A stretch of DNA of 64,000 nt from Sphingomicrobium marinum (GTDB lineage Bacteria > Pseudomonadota > Alphaproteobacteria > Sphingomonadales > Sphingomonadaceae): positions 1,171,501 to 1,235,500 of the forward strand of contig NZ_JANPVQ010000001.1 of NCBI RefSeq assembly GCF_026157105.1. Reading direction: 5' to 3'. A program made the translations under genes and the position numbers. Positions within the stretch are counted from its first letter, which is position 1. Each line of letters begins with the position of its first letter. The notes beneath the pieces are model-generated. The model did not search any database, was not told the DNA's origin, and was given only the letters and a program-made list of their open reading frames with translations. Below are positions 35,498 to 44,511 of this stretch, in pieces.

Positions 35498-37870
35498 TCA
35501 TGCGACAAATTGCCGTTCGGAGTTGCGGCAAAGATCGATGATTTCGTCCGCGGTGAGGGGCTTTCCGATGAGATAGCCTTGAATCTGGTCGCAGCCGATG
35601 CCGCGCAGTTCTTCGAGCGTTGCCGCATCTTCCACGCCTTCGGCAACGACGGTCAGTTCGAGCTCGTGCGCCATGTCGATGGTCGAGCGTACCAGAACAC
35701 GGTCGCTTTCCCTTGTCAGCAGTTCGGTAATGAAGCTTCGATCAATCTTGAGCTCCTGCACCGGCATCTTTTGGAGGTAGGAGAGGGTGGATAGCCCCGT
35801 TCCATAATCGTCGATCGACAAGCGTAGTCCCAGCGCGCGCAGGCGGTCGAGGCTGGCGAGGGCCTGCTCGGGTGATCGAATGAAGGCACTTTCGGTTATT
35901 TCCAGAGTCAGCACGGCTGGATCGATTTTTGCCGCCTCGATGATCGCAGCAACGTCATCGACGAAATCCGGCTTGGCGAGATCGACCGGCGAGATATTCA
36001 TCGAGACATGAAGCGGCGTACCGTTCCGCTGCCAGGCTGCTAGCTGCGAGACGATTGATCGAAGGGCAAAGAGCGTGACTTCGGTAATCATTCCGGTGCT
36101 TTCGGCCAACGGAATGAAGCTGTCGGGCGGTACATTGCGACCGTCGGTGTCGGTCCAACGGATCAACGCCTCGGCCGAAACGATGCGATTTTCATGGAGC
36201 GAATATTTGGGTTGGTAGGCTAACCATACCTGGCCGTTGTCCATCGCGGCGCGCAGTTCGCCCATCAGCCCCAATTCGCGGCGTAGTTCTGGTTGAGCCC
36301 CGCCTTCGACAGCAACAAGGTGACCTTCGCGGCGTGCAGTTTCCGCTGCTGCAAGCGCGCGCTCGATGCGTAGGACACCATGAGCGGCGATCCCTGCATC
36401 GACGCCGTACGAAAGCTGCACATCGACGGGGCCTTGTGACGTCGAGACCGCTTGGCGAAAGACCTCGTTCATTGAGGAGATGCGGCCCTCTACCGAGTGA
36501 CCGTCGGCGTCGTGGTCGATCCACCCGATAAGTTCGGGGGCGATCCGGTAGATCGGTGTACCCAGCTGCGCGGATAAGCGGCCTGCGATTTCGAGCACGA
36601 CTTCGTTGCTGGCGGCGGTTCCCATGCCTTCGCGTATGTCGCTGAAGCGCCGGATCGATGCCACAACCAGGATCGCGTCGCGCGCATTACCTTCAAGCGC
36701 TTCTTCGATGGCAAGCCTGTTGGGCAGCGCTGTGTCGGCATCGGTGCGCGCGCGGTCGTGAATGTGACGTCGCACGGTCAAAACCAGTTGGACAGCCGCG
36801 CAGAGGACAAGGGCTGCGAGCCACGGCGCGCTCTCGATAGAAAGCGGCACCATTGCCTGCACCGCGACAGGTGCTGCCAAAAGTGCCAGCAGTCCGAAAC
36901 CTGCCATCGCGGCATATCGCACTGGTTTGACGCCCGTGCGCGGGCGCCAGAGAAATGCAATGAGCAATATTCCTGCTATCGTGACCGGCCAGCCTGTGCT
37001 GGCCAGCGCCCGACCTTGGACAAGCGATTCCGCCGCCAACGCCTGGACAACGACTCCCGACATGATGCCGTGTACGGGAACAGCATATCGGTCGCCCAGC
37101 TCGATCGCAGTGCTCCCGACGATTATCCGCTTGTTTTCAAAGGCGTGTCCCGGAACGCGGCCTTCGACGACATCGACGAAGGCGTGGCGCGGGATCGATC
37201 GAGGGTCGATCGACCAGTCGGGTCGGAACGTACGATCGCCCCAATCGCTGTTTTGCGCCACGACCGTGGCCAGCGATGGCGTCACCTGACCGTCGATATG
37301 CGTGGCCGCCGGATAGTCACGCACCGTGCCGCCAGCGTCGGGATAGATGTTCACGGCACCAACCCAGGCGGCACTGAATGACTCCATCGGCCGATTGATG
37401 ATCGCGCTTTCCTGCCCGTCGCCGCGGCGCGCCCGCGAATAAAAAATCGGTAGCACGACCTTGCCCGACCGCTCGATCGCCGCGGCAAAGTCCGCGTCGC
37501 CTTGATGCGATGGCGAGCTGAAGTCGACATCGTAGGCGATCGTCGATGCGCCCGCGGCCGTCAGGCGGTCCACCAGATCGGCGTGGAGCGATCGCGGCCA
37601 CGGCCATTGCTGCAGCTCGGAAATGCTACGCGAATCGATCTCGACAATCACGACGTCGCCAGTCGCTGCGCGATCGAGCAGGCGTGCGCGTCGGTCCTCG
37701 AGCCAGTGCTCCAAGGGCGACAGCATCGCCAGCGCCCATAACGCGGCAATGACGGCGGCGATCAGCAGCGCGTTCAACTTGTCGCTGTGGCGATGAAAGA
37801 TGTCGTTGGCTCGCAAACTAGTAGGCCCCGCTATCGCCGAGTCCAACGGGTGCGGCGAACGCCTGCGCAA
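35498..37870 (-). CDS. CHASE2-GGDEF(degenerate)-EAL c-di-GMP phosphodiesterase
   Basis: 790 residues. Membrane helix (~35-50), extracytoplasmic CHASE2 domain (~55-285), three more helices (~293-365), then a GGDEF fold whose active-site loop reads APEL (444-447) instead of GGDEF, so it cannot make c-di-GMP. The EAL domain is intact: E567-A-L, N625, E657, D687-D688, K708, E744, E747 and Q764. Known chemistry: hydrolysis of c-di-GMP to pGpG, with the degenerate GGDEF often acting as a GTP sensor. First gene of the CHASE2-FecR-OMP group; its product is the only c-di-GMP enzyme in this window. Confidence 0.9.
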   Translation of the reverse strand: MRRRSPHPLDSAIAGPTSLRANDIFHRHSDKLNALLIAAVIAALWALAMLSPLEHWLEDRRARLLDRAATGDVVIVEIDSRSISELQQWPWPRSLHADLVDRLTAAGASTIAYDVDFSSPSHQGDADFAAAIERSGKVVLPIFYSRARRGDGQESAIINRPMESFSAAWVGAVNIYPDAGGTVRDYPAATHIDGQVTPSLATVVAQNSDWGDRTFRPDWSIDPRSIPRHAFVDVVEGRVPGHAFENKRIIVGSTAIELGDRYAVPVHGIMSGVVVQALAAESLVQGRALASTGWPVTIAGILLIAFLWRPRTGVKPVRYAAMAGFGLLALLAAPVAVQAMVPLSIESAPWLAALVLCAAVQLVLTVRRHIHDRARTDADTALPNRLAIEEALEGNARDAILVVASIRRFSDIREGMGTAASNEVVLEIAGRLSAQLGTPIYRIAPELIGWIDHDADGHSVEGRISSMNEVFRQAVSTSQGPVDVQLSYGVDAGIAAHGVLRIERALAAAETARREGHLVAVEGGAQPELRRELGLMGELRAAMDNGQVWLAYQPKYSLHENRIVSAEALIRWTDTDGRNVPPDSFIPLAESTGMITEVTLFALRSIVSQLAAWQRNGTPLHVSMNISPVDLAKPDFVDDVAAIIEAAKIDPAVLTLEITESAFIRSPEQALASLDRLRALGLRLSIDDYGTGLSTLSYLQKMPVQELKIDRSFITELLTRESDRVLVRSTIDMAHELELTVVAEGVEDAATLEELRGIGCDQIQGYLIGKPLTADEIIDLCRNSERQFVA

Positions 37871-38062
37871 CCGGCATATGTAAAATTCTCCGCCATGCGA
37901 AAAGCGGTAAGCAAAAATGCCTAATTTAGTCTTATTTTATGCACGTACGCCGGGGCGCTCGGCCAACTCGGTACGGTCAGAATGGACTTCGCCTCAAGCG
38001 GGCTAGTGTGCCGGATATCGCTCAAGTGGTCGCAAGCCTGAGCAGCGCGCCGTCGGGCACGC

Positions 38063-38260
38063 TCAGGCGCTGGGCATCTCGGCGCCGACTTTTTCGAGCA
38101 ATTCCTCGAAGTCTTCCTTCACGTTGACCTGTGTCGAGCCGCCAAAATTGAGTACGCAGCCGTGCGGCGCCTTGGTGAAGAACAAGACCGTCGACAATTG
38201 GACGGCGACTTTGGAGCCATCGCTTCGATTGAGGATGACGAAGTCGGATTGGTCGGCCAT
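38063..38260 (-). CDS. Small conserved protein, possibly FlbD-like
   Basis: 65 residues from the ATG at 38260, chosen because GAAGGAA lies seven bases upstream (a GTG at 38275 overlaps that site). The pattern FVILNRSDGSKVAVQLSTVLFFTKAPHGCVLNF (given here in outline) resembles short FlbD/LytTR-type beta-rich proteins in which a strand-turn-strand is followed by a helix (EDFEELLEKVG). Resemblance is by eye only. Upstream of it on the same strand is a PAS protein gene. Confidence 0.5.
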   Translation of the reverse strand: MADQSDFVILNRSDGSKVAVQLSTVLFFTKAPHGCVLNFGGSTQVNVKEDFEELLEKVGAEMPSA

Positions 38261-38353
38261 GGCTCTTTCCTTCACGAAACTGCTGCCGACGACATGCGCC
38301 AGGGCGCGGCTGTTCGCAATCCAAAAGAAGTAGAGATTAGAGCTGCGAGACCG

Positions 38354-38875
38354 TTAGAGCTTGGTCAGCACCGGCTTGGGTGCATCATCGCCGATCAGGG
38401 CGATAACGCCCATCAGGAAGGGCGCACCATTACGGTCGATACATCGCCCATAACTACGCACTCGCTTGCGCCGGCCGGTTTCGCCGATGAGCGTGGCTTC
38501 GAACACGAAATCCTGCTCGCGTTGGCGCGCCGCATCGACGACATCGCGGATGTGCTGCTCATCTTCCCTGGCGAAATAGGAAAAGGCGCTTTCCAACCCA
38601 ATTGGCGTATTGGGCGCCACGTCATGGATCTTGTACGTCCCTTCGGACCAGTACACATCGCCGGTGAGGACAGAAACCATCCATGTTCCCATACCGAGAT
38701 CTTCTTCGAAGTCGCTGATAATGCCTTCGAAGGACGGCGGCATGAGCTGGATGACCTGCGCGCTATCGCCGGCCTCGTATGAGGACGGCCCAAGGTCAGC
38801 AGCATCATCTTCAGGCCAGAAATGTCGCTTTTCTGCGGGCAACCTGCTCTCTTCCTCCAGAACACACGATAGCAC
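38354..38875 (-). CDS. PAS-domain protein
   Basis: Up to 173 residues; GTG 38875 opens the frame, but a TTG at 38842 preceded by GGAGGAAG may be the real start. The C-terminal ~110 residues form a PAS_3-like fold (WMVSVLTGDVYWSEGTYKIHDV, IRDVVDAARQREQDFVFEATLI, KRVRSYGRCIDRNGAPFLMGVI). There is no kinase or cyclase domain, so it would act as a free PAS sensor or partner. It lies 93 bases before the small gene at 38260. Confidence 0.7.
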   Translation of the reverse strand: MLSCVLEEESRLPAEKRHFWPEDDAADLGPSSYEAGDSAQVIQLMPPSFEGIISDFEEDLGMGTWMVSVLTGDVYWSEGTYKIHDVAPNTPIGLESAFSYFAREDEQHIRDVVDAARQREQDFVFEATLIGETGRRKRVRSYGRCIDRNGAPFLMGVIALIGDDAPKPVLTKL

Positions 38876-38943
38876 AGTGTTCTGTCTAGGGGAGCTACAG
38901 GGCCCGGCGCCAACAAATTACGGTCCGCTTTGGACGAGAGCGC

Positions 38944-40032
38944 TCACGCGTCCTCTTCGACTTTCAGCACACCGCGATTGATCTGGTCGCGCTCGATGCT
39001 TTCGAACAACGCCTTGAAGTTGCCTTCGCCAAAGCCTTCATCACCCTTGCGCTGGATGAACTCGAAGAACACCGGGCCAAGTCGCGTTTCCGAGAAAATC
39101 TGCAGGAGCAGGCGCGGGGAGCCGCCTTCGGTCGTTCCGTCGAGCAGAATGCCGCGCATCTTGAGATCCTCGACATTCTCGCCATGGCCAGGAAGGCGCT
39201 CGTCGAGCATTTCATAGTACGTTTCTGGCGGCGCTGTCATGAAGGGAACGCCGGTTTCCTTAAGCTTGTCCCAAGCCGCGATGAGATCGTCACAGATCAG
39301 TGCGATATGCTGGATGCCTTCGCCGTTGAAATCGCGCAGGAATTCCTCGATCTGGCCCTTGCCGCCTTCGCCTTCCTCGTTGAGCGGAATGCGGATCTTG
39401 CCGTCGGGCGCCGTCAGCGCCTTGGAAGTCAGCCCCGTATATTCGCCCTTGATGTCGAAAAAGCGGATTTCCTGGAAGTTGAACAGGCGCTCGTAGAAGC
39501 GGGCCCAGTGCGCCATGCGGCCGGTGTAGACATTGTGGGTAAGGTGATCGACGACCTTGAACCCGCAGCCTTCGGGGTGCTTCTCCACCCCGTCGAGATA
39601 TTCGAAGTCAACGTCGTAGATGTCGATGCCGTCTTCGCCATAGCGATCGATGAAATAGATGACCGATCCGCCGATTCCGCGAATGCCCGGGATGTAGAGC
39701 TCCATCGGGCCGACGGCGCTGTCGACGGGCTCTGCACCCCGCGCCAGGACGTGCTCATAGGCCGCTGCGGCATCGCGGACGCGAAATCCCATGGCGCAAG
39801 CGCTCGCACCATGTTCGGCGGCGAAAAAGGCTGCGGGAGTGTCAGGCTCGTAATTGGCGAGAAAGTTGATGCCGCCCTGACGCCACAGATCGACGTCCTT
39901 TGACCGATGCCGTGCGACCTTGGTGAAGCCCATGCTCTCGAACACTGGCTCGAGAATGCCTTTTTCGGGTGCGGTAAATTCAACGAATTCAAAGCCATCA
40001 AGGCCGGCGGGGTTGTCGAACAGGTCTGCCAT
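38944..40032 (-). CDS. hpd: 4-hydroxyphenylpyruvate dioxygenase
   Basis: 362 residues from the ATG at 40032 (GAGG five bases upstream; an upstream start at 40062 lacks one). Two vicinal-oxygen-chelate domains. The Fe(II) ligands are visible: His163 in VDHLTH, His242 in IQHIAL and Glu324 in [10 protein letters not shown], followed by the C-terminal [18 protein letters not shown]. It converts 4-hydroxyphenylpyruvate to homogentisate in tyrosine breakdown. No other tyrosine-pathway gene is in the window, so it stands alone here. Length is normal for the family. Confidence 0.95.
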   Translation of the reverse strand: MADLFDNPAGLDGFEFVEFTAPEKGILEPVFESMGFTKVARHRSKDVDLWRQGGINFLANYEPDTPAAFFAAEHGASACAMGFRVRDAAAAYEHVLARGAEPVDSAVGPMELYIPGIRGIGGSVIYFIDRYGEDGIDIYDVDFEYLDGVEKHPEGCGFKVVDHLTHNVYTGRMAHWARFYERLFNFQEIRFFDIKGEYTGLTSKALTAPDGKIRIPLNEEGEGGKGQIEEFLRDFNGEGIQHIALICDDLIAAWDKLKETGVPFMTAPPETYYEMLDERLPGHGENVEDLKMRGILLDGTTEGGSPRLLLQIFSETRLGPVFFEFIQRKGDEGFGEGNFKALFESIERDQINRGVLKVEEDA

Positions 40033-40106
40033 CTTGTCCTCTTGTCTGTCTTCGCGCCGCATCTACTCCGGCACTGGCAGCCGTGCAAGCTTAGCGGATC
40101 GCGCAC

Positions 40107-40141
40107 GAAAAACGGGCGGTCCCCCCAAAAGACCGCCCGTT
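40107..40141 (-). terminator. Rho-independent terminator for the GNAT gene
   Basis: On the minus strand: AACGGGCGGTC, a 9-base loop, GACCGCCCGTT, then TTTC. Stem of 11 bp at 40111-40121 and 40131-40141 with the T-run from complementing 40107-40112. It lies 40 bases after the stop of the GNAT gene and 75 bases before the hpd start, so the two are separate transcription units. Confidence 0.85.
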
Positions 40142-40180
40142 CCCCCTAGAAGCTTGGGAAAAGCGATGAAGCGTTATCGC

Positions 40181-40870
40181 TTAATGTTCGCGCTTGAACA
40201 GCATCGCGCGAAATCCGCGATAGATCATTTCATCAAACGCCTTGAAACCAAGCTTGCGTGCGATGCAGATCGAGGCCTTGTTTTCATGATGGATCATGCA
40301 AACCGTGCGTGTCGCGATCAGCCGGTCCTCGGTAAATTCGAGCGCGGCATAGGCAGCTTCCGAGGCATAGCCCTGGCCCTGGAAGGGCTTGGCAATGGTC
40401 CAGGAAGCTTCCGGGTGACGATCGAAATCCTCGCCCAGCTCGCGGTGGAAGTCACCATAGCCGACCTCGCCAACCAATCGTCCCGTTTCCTTCTCGAACA
40501 CCGCAAACAGACCGTAATCAAGGAGCGCCCAATGGCCCGCCTGGCGCAGCAAGCGCGTATAGGCTTCATCGCTCGTCATCGGCCCGCGGGTCGAATAGGT
40601 CCAGCAATCGGGATCGGCCAGCATCACTGCATAGGCATCGAAATCCTCCAGCTGGAGCGGGCGCAACGTCAGTCGCTCGGTTTCGATAAAGGCTTCGGCA
40701 AAGAGTAGCTCCTTGGCGACATCCTTTGAAATCTCCCGCATCCTGGCATGGGCCAACATGCCACTCACGCGCGGGCTGACTTCGATTGGTTCGGTCCCGT
40801 CGAGAACAGGAAACGCGGGTTCACCGCCAATATACGCAGCGGAGCGCCCGCCCTGTTCGTTGTTACGCAA
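40181..40870 (-). CDS. GNAT family N-acetyltransferase
   Basis: About 229 residues from TTG 40870, which has AGGAG seven bases upstream; ATG 40759 (MLAHARMRE) is an alternative giving a protein more typical in length. Typical RimJ/RimL-type acetyltransferase from FIETERLTLRPLQLEDFDAY, with the acetyl-CoA binding region in FQGQGYASEAAYAALEF and the end ENKASICIARKLGF. It probably acetylates small molecules or protein N-termini; the substrate is unknown. It ends at a clear terminator. The start codon overlaps the end of a 39-residue ORF. Confidence 0.85.
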   Translation of the reverse strand: MRNNEQGGRSAAYIGGEPAFPVLDGTEPIEVSPRVSGMLAHARMREISKDVAKELLFAEAFIETERLTLRPLQLEDFDAYAVMLADPDCWTYSTRGPMTSDEAYTRLLRQAGHWALLDYGLFAVFEKETGRLVGEVGYGDFHRELGEDFDRHPEASWTIAKPFQGQGYASEAAYAALEFTEDRLIATRTVCMIHHENKASICIARKLGFKAFDEMIYRGFRAMLFKREH

Positions 40871-40982
40871 CGATCTGCTCCTGGCTCGGGGTGGATCCGG
40901 CTTCGAAGACCGCGATGGTTCCTCCGAATGCGCTTGCGGTCATCAAAAGCGCCAGTACTGCAACGAAGATATTGTTGGTCAT
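40863..40982 (-). CDS. Small hydrophobic peptide
   Basis: 39 residues: MTNNIFVAVLALLMTASAF.. then GGTIAVFEAGSTPSQEQIVA. ATG 40982 with GGGAGAAG six bases upstream, the best-looking site nearby. One N-terminal hydrophobic stretch, so either a membrane peptide or an exported one. Its stop (40863-40865) overlaps the GNAT start region; GNAT's AGGAG lies inside its last codons, so the two may be coupled. No family known. Confidence 0.55.
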   Translation of the reverse strand: MTNNIFVAVLALLMTASAFGGTIAVFEAGSTPSQEQIVA

Positions 40983-41154
40983 TTCGCTTCTCCCTGTCTT
41001 CCTGTCTCGGCATTCTTGCTTCGACATGATTGGGATAGGCGCATCGGACCCGGACATCCTGACGCCTTCGTGGAAACAATCTGACTCAGAATCTTTTCAG
41101 AATTGGCGCAAATCTGCTACTCACGGCTGCGTAACAGGGAGTAGCTCGGCGATC

Positions 41155-42720
41155 ATGGCTCAAGTTGTTGGTAGGGGCTTGGCAATTGGCGAGTTCCGAA
41201 TTGATCTAGGTGATGAACGCCTGTTAGGTCCGCACGGACCTGTGAAACTTGGAAACAAGGCTTTTCAAGTACTTGTCGCCTTGGCCGAGCGCGACGGTCG
41301 CCTGCTTACCAAGGACAAGCTTTTCGAAAGCGTATGGGACGGCATGGCCGTTTCAGAATCGGCGCTGACGACCACGGTCCGCGAATTGCGCAACGCTTTG
41401 GGTGATCCGTCGCGCCATCCGCGCTATATCGAAAGCGTTTACGGGCGCGGATATCGGCTGATCGCGTCGGTGCGTCCATGGGACGGCAAGGACCTGCCGT
41501 CGGTCCAGCCGAGCCGTGCCGCTCAGCCGGCACCAAAGCCGGAGAAGGCCAAGGGAGCCCCGCCGCGTGTCGTCATGGGCGACTTCAAGGATGAGGCCGT
41601 TACCGATACGCATCCGCACGCCGGCGATGCCATGCGCGAAGAGGTGCTGCTTGGCTTGTCGCGTTTCCGTGAAATCCAGGTTATCGCCAACGCGGCCGGC
41701 ATAAAGGGCGGGGGCGATCGCGATTATCAGCTCGACGCCACGCTGCTGCCCGACGGCAACGACGTGAAGATCGTGGCGCGTGTGCACCGGCTGGGTGACG
41801 GCGGCGTGGTCTGGGCGGAAACGATGAAGCTCGACGGTAGCGGGCTCGGGGCGGGGATCGAAAAAATCGTTCGCCAGATCGTGGGGGCAGCGTTGCCCGC
41901 GCTCGACCAGGATGTGTCGATCGGGATCGGTGACGCGGCCGGTAGCATTTTCGACCGCTATCTCGTCGCCAAGCGACATAGCGTGGAAGCACAGACCCGC
42001 GCGGAAGCCGAAGATGCGGCGCGCGAGCTTGAGGCGATCGTTGCCGAGCAGCCGGGCTTCGCGCTGGCCTATCCGCCGCTCGTGCGGCTCTATAATATCG
42101 ATTATGGCTATACGGCGTTGGGCTCCACCAGCCCGGTCGAACGCGCGCGCGCGCTTGAGCTCGCCAAGGCGGGGCTCGCGGCCGATCGCAGCCATGTCCA
42201 CGCCTATACCGTGCTGGGCTTTTGCCATCTCTATCACGGAGAGTTTGATCAGGCGCATTCGTCGTTCGAACACGCCCTGGAACGCAACCCTTTCAACCCG
42301 GTACGCCTCAACGAGGTCGCCACCGGCATGCGCTATCTTGGTGATTTCACCCGCTCGCGCGAGCTGATCGAGCAGTCACGCGATATCCAGCCCTTTGCGG
42401 ACGACAACAGCCAGGAGGATCTTGGCCACCTCTACATGTTGGAAGGCGACTGTGACGCAGCGGGCAAATGTTTCGCCAAGGTGACGGTCGCATCGATCTG
42501 GACGGAGCTGTATGCCGCCATCTGCGCGCATCACAAAAGCCCGTCAAAGGGCATCAAGGCAGTCGATAAATGGCGCAAGCGTGTCGTCGATCAGTGGCAC
42601 CGCCCGATCCCGCCGAGCAGCGAGGAAATCTTCGAATGGTTCCGCTTTCATCATCCCTACAAGGATGATGCCGGCGCCAAGCTGATCGAAGCCGTCAAGG
42701 ACGCATTGGGCGTCGAGTGA
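41155..42720 (+). CDS. ToxR/OmpR-type winged-helix regulator with TPR-like C-terminus
   Basis: 522 residues from ATG 41155. N-terminal winged helix of the Trans_reg_C type: FRIDLGDERLLGPHGPVKL, LTKDKLFESVWDGM, ALTTTVRELRNALGD and YIESVYGRGYRLIA (residues ~10-105). The middle (~140-260) is beta-rich, and the C-terminal half has TPR-like helices (GFCHLYHGEFDQAHSSFEHAL, LGHLYMLEGDCDAAGKCF). No membrane helix and no receiver, so it is not a response regulator. Its last 26 bases overlap, tail to tail, the end of the TfuA gene, making it the nearest candidate regulator of the YcaO operon. Confidence 0.8.
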   Translation: MAQVVGRGLAIGEFRIDLGDERLLGPHGPVKLGNKAFQVLVALAERDGRLLTKDKLFESVWDGMAVSESALTTTVRELRNALGDPSRHPRYIESVYGRGYRLIASVRPWDGKDLPSVQPSRAAQPAPKPEKAKGAPPRVVMGDFKDEAVTDTHPHAGDAMREEVLLGLSRFREIQVIANAAGIKGGGDRDYQLDATLLPDGNDVKIVARVHRLGDGGVVWAETMKLDGSGLGAGIEKIVRQIVGAALPALDQDVSIGIGDAAGSIFDRYLVAKRHSVEAQTRAEAEDAARELEAIVAEQPGFALAYPPLVRLYNIDYGYTALGSTSPVERARALELAKAGLAADRSHVHAYTVLGFCHLYHGEFDQAHSSFEHALERNPFNPVRLNEVATGMRYLGDFTRSRELIEQSRDIQPFADDNSQEDLGHLYMLEGDCDAAGKCFAKVTVASIWTELYAAICAHHKSPSKGIKAVDKWRKRVVDQWHRPIPPSSEEIFEWFRFHHPYKDDAGAKLIEAVKDALGVE

Positions 42721-43390
42721 TCTCCTCATCCAGTTGCCGGACCCAGCGCGTGCGCGGTGGGTGGGCAGCGGGAGAGGCTAGCGGGCAAGTCAACGCAAAT
42801 GGAATAGCACCAAGTGCGTCGAGCTGCTTGCGCTGTATGTGGCTGTCTGCAATGGCCTGAAGCGTTGCGCGGTCCGCCAGATCGGCGGCTGCGGCGATCA
42901 TCGCGGGCCAGTCCCGGTCGGCAAAATGGATGTCGTGCCAGCGAGCTAGAAGCTGCTGCGCCAACGCTTGATCGGGATGGCGTTCGAGCGTGGCGCGCAC
43001 GTCGACCATTGCCACAGTGATGGCCTTCCATCCGATACGCGCATCGCCGTGGACGAGCGCGACTTCATCGTCGCCTATCAGCTTGCCACTGGCATAGTCG
43101 CCGGCGATCTGCCCGAACCCAAGCATGCCGAAGGATGACAGCTCGGCATACCGCAGCGCCCCCATGCTGGCCGCGCCGATAAGCGTTGTCCCCTCTGCCA
43201 TAAGGGCCAGACATTCCTTATGGGTGACCGCCGCCCGCGTATCGAACAGGCCATCGATCAGCAGCACGCGCTGGGGTGTTTTGGCAACAAGTTTGAGAAA
43301 ATCACCGGCCTGTGCGGGTGGTCGCCACTCGACCTCGCTAAAAGCGTCGCGCAAATCGCGCGGTATGGACGGTCCTGCAAATACGATCAT
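42695..43390 (-). CDS. TfuA-like protein
   Basis: 231 residues. The TfuA core is plain: RVLLIDGLFDTRAAVTHKE, LIGAASMGALRYAELSSFGM and IGDDEVALVHGD (residues ~40-120). TfuA proteins act with YcaO enzymes, and such pairs make backbone thioamides in thioviridamide-type peptides and in methanogen McrA; TfuA is thought to deliver or release sulfur. Starts on the stop of the YcaO gene (ATGA overlap at 43387-43390), so the two are co-translated. It overlaps the convergent regulator gene by 26 bases. No signal or membrane segment. Confidence 0.88.
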   Translation of the reverse strand: MIVFAGPSIPRDLRDAFSEVEWRPPAQAGDFLKLVAKTPQRVLLIDGLFDTRAAVTHKECLALMAEGTTLIGAASMGALRYAELSSFGMLGFGQIAGDYASGKLIGDDEVALVHGDARIGWKAITVAMVDVRATLERHPDQALAQQLLARWHDIHFADRDWPAMIAAAADLADRATLQAIADSHIQRKQLDALGAIPFALTCPLASPAAHPPRTRWVRQLDEEITRRPMRP

Positions 43391-44505
43391 GCCCGTCGCT
43401 CTCTTGCCAGCGACCCCATGCCGGGCACGAAAGCGCGTTCGATCCAGAAGCCGTCACGTTCGAGAATGGAGACAAAGCAGCAGCAATCGAATCCCGTACC
43501 CGACAACGCTTCAGCGATAGCTTCGACAGTCGTCGGCCCGGTTCCCCCAGCGTCATAGTGCGACGGAGAAACGCCTGGGTTCGGGGGTGGGGCCAGCGCA
43601 AACGACACCACTCGTTCCGGCTGGTCGTAAAGTGACGGAAGGCAGTCGTCGCGCGATGCGGAAATGAAGGTAAGCCTGCTCTGCACGGCTTCGGCCACCG
43701 CCTTGAACAAGGCGATCTCGGCATCGGGATGGGCGGCGTGCCCGACGATCGCGCGATACGGACGTGAATCCTTCGAATGGTCGTCGATCGATGCGGCAAA
43801 GGCCGGGCCGATCGCCGGCAGGCGGAAGACCCTCAGGCTGCCGCCTGCGGCGGCGATGCGATCATGAAGATCGGCAAACCAGTCATACGGAACGGTGCCG
43901 GGCATGATTTCATGCTGGAGCCTCGCAATTATGTCGGTGCCAAGAAATGCACGCAGCGCGTCGCGCTCGATCAATTCGTAGAGCGCCGTACGCCGTGCAT
44001 CCTCCTGGCTTGTCCCCATAGCCAGTCCGGCGCTCGAACGTTCGAAGAGCGACGGTTCAGGCAGGGTGAAATCAAGGCTCACACACTTGAACGGGACCCA
44101 GCAATAACTGGCGTCAATGCGCTCGGCCCGCGTCCATTGTACTTCCTGGTCGGGAGCAGGGGGCGCATTGCGGTGGCGGGCAAAGTCGGCCAGGTCATGT
44201 GGCCGCTCGTTCGCATCAAGATCGCGCCACGTGCAGGTCGGGCCATTTGCCTCGAACCGTTCGGCCGCATCGCTTTCGGCAGCTTCCAGCAGGGCCCCAA
44301 GCTGCGCGTCCGATGCACGCGCGCCCTTACCCTGGTGTACCGAGAGGGCGCGGCTCATCGGACGAACCGCCTGCCAGACAGGCAAACCGATCCGGTCAAG
44401 CCGGGTAATGTCTGCCAGTCGGGTGACGCCGGATGATTTCGCTAGCTGCTGCGCCCGAGCGAGCAGCGAAGCTGCTGCGGTGCGCCGCCCGTCGACCGGG
44501 CCCAT
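43387..44505 (-). CDS. YcaO-domain ATP-dependent peptide-modifying enzyme
   Basis: 372 residues. The YcaO ATP/Mg site motifs are present: SSAGLAMG (157-164), ALYELIERDAL (174-184, Glu177 and Glu180) and AVAEAVQSR (269-277, Glu272). An upstream helix ALLEAAESDAAERF (72-84) fits the family. The protein ends at VPGMGSLARERR, not in the PxPxP tail of azoline-forming YcaOs. Known chemistry: ATP activation of an amide oxygen, giving azolines, amidines or, with TfuA, thioamides. It starts six bases after the 90-residue peptide gene and overlaps the TfuA gene, so all three form one operon. Confidence 0.92.
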   Translation of the reverse strand: MGPVDGRRTAAASLLARAQQLAKSSGVTRLADITRLDRIGLPVWQAVRPMSRALSVHQGKGARASDAQLGALLEAAESDAAERFEANGPTCTWRDLDANERPHDLADFARHRNAPPAPDQEVQWTRAERIDASYCWVPFKCVSLDFTLPEPSLFERSSAGLAMGTSQEDARRTALYELIERDALRAFLGTDIIARLQHEIMPGTVPYDWFADLHDRIAAAGGSLRVFRLPAIGPAFAASIDDHSKDSRPYRAIVGHAAHPDAEIALFKAVAEAVQSRLTFISASRDDCLPSLYDQPERVVSFALAPPPNPGVSPSHYDAGGTGPTTVEAIAEALSGTGFDCCCFVSILERDGFWIERAFVPGMGSLARERRA

Positions 44506-44511
44506 CGACCT

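Noticed and set aside
41353-42273. 306-residue minus-strand ORF
   Set aside because: Antisense of the winged-helix/TPR regulator, which has a recognisable DNA-binding domain.
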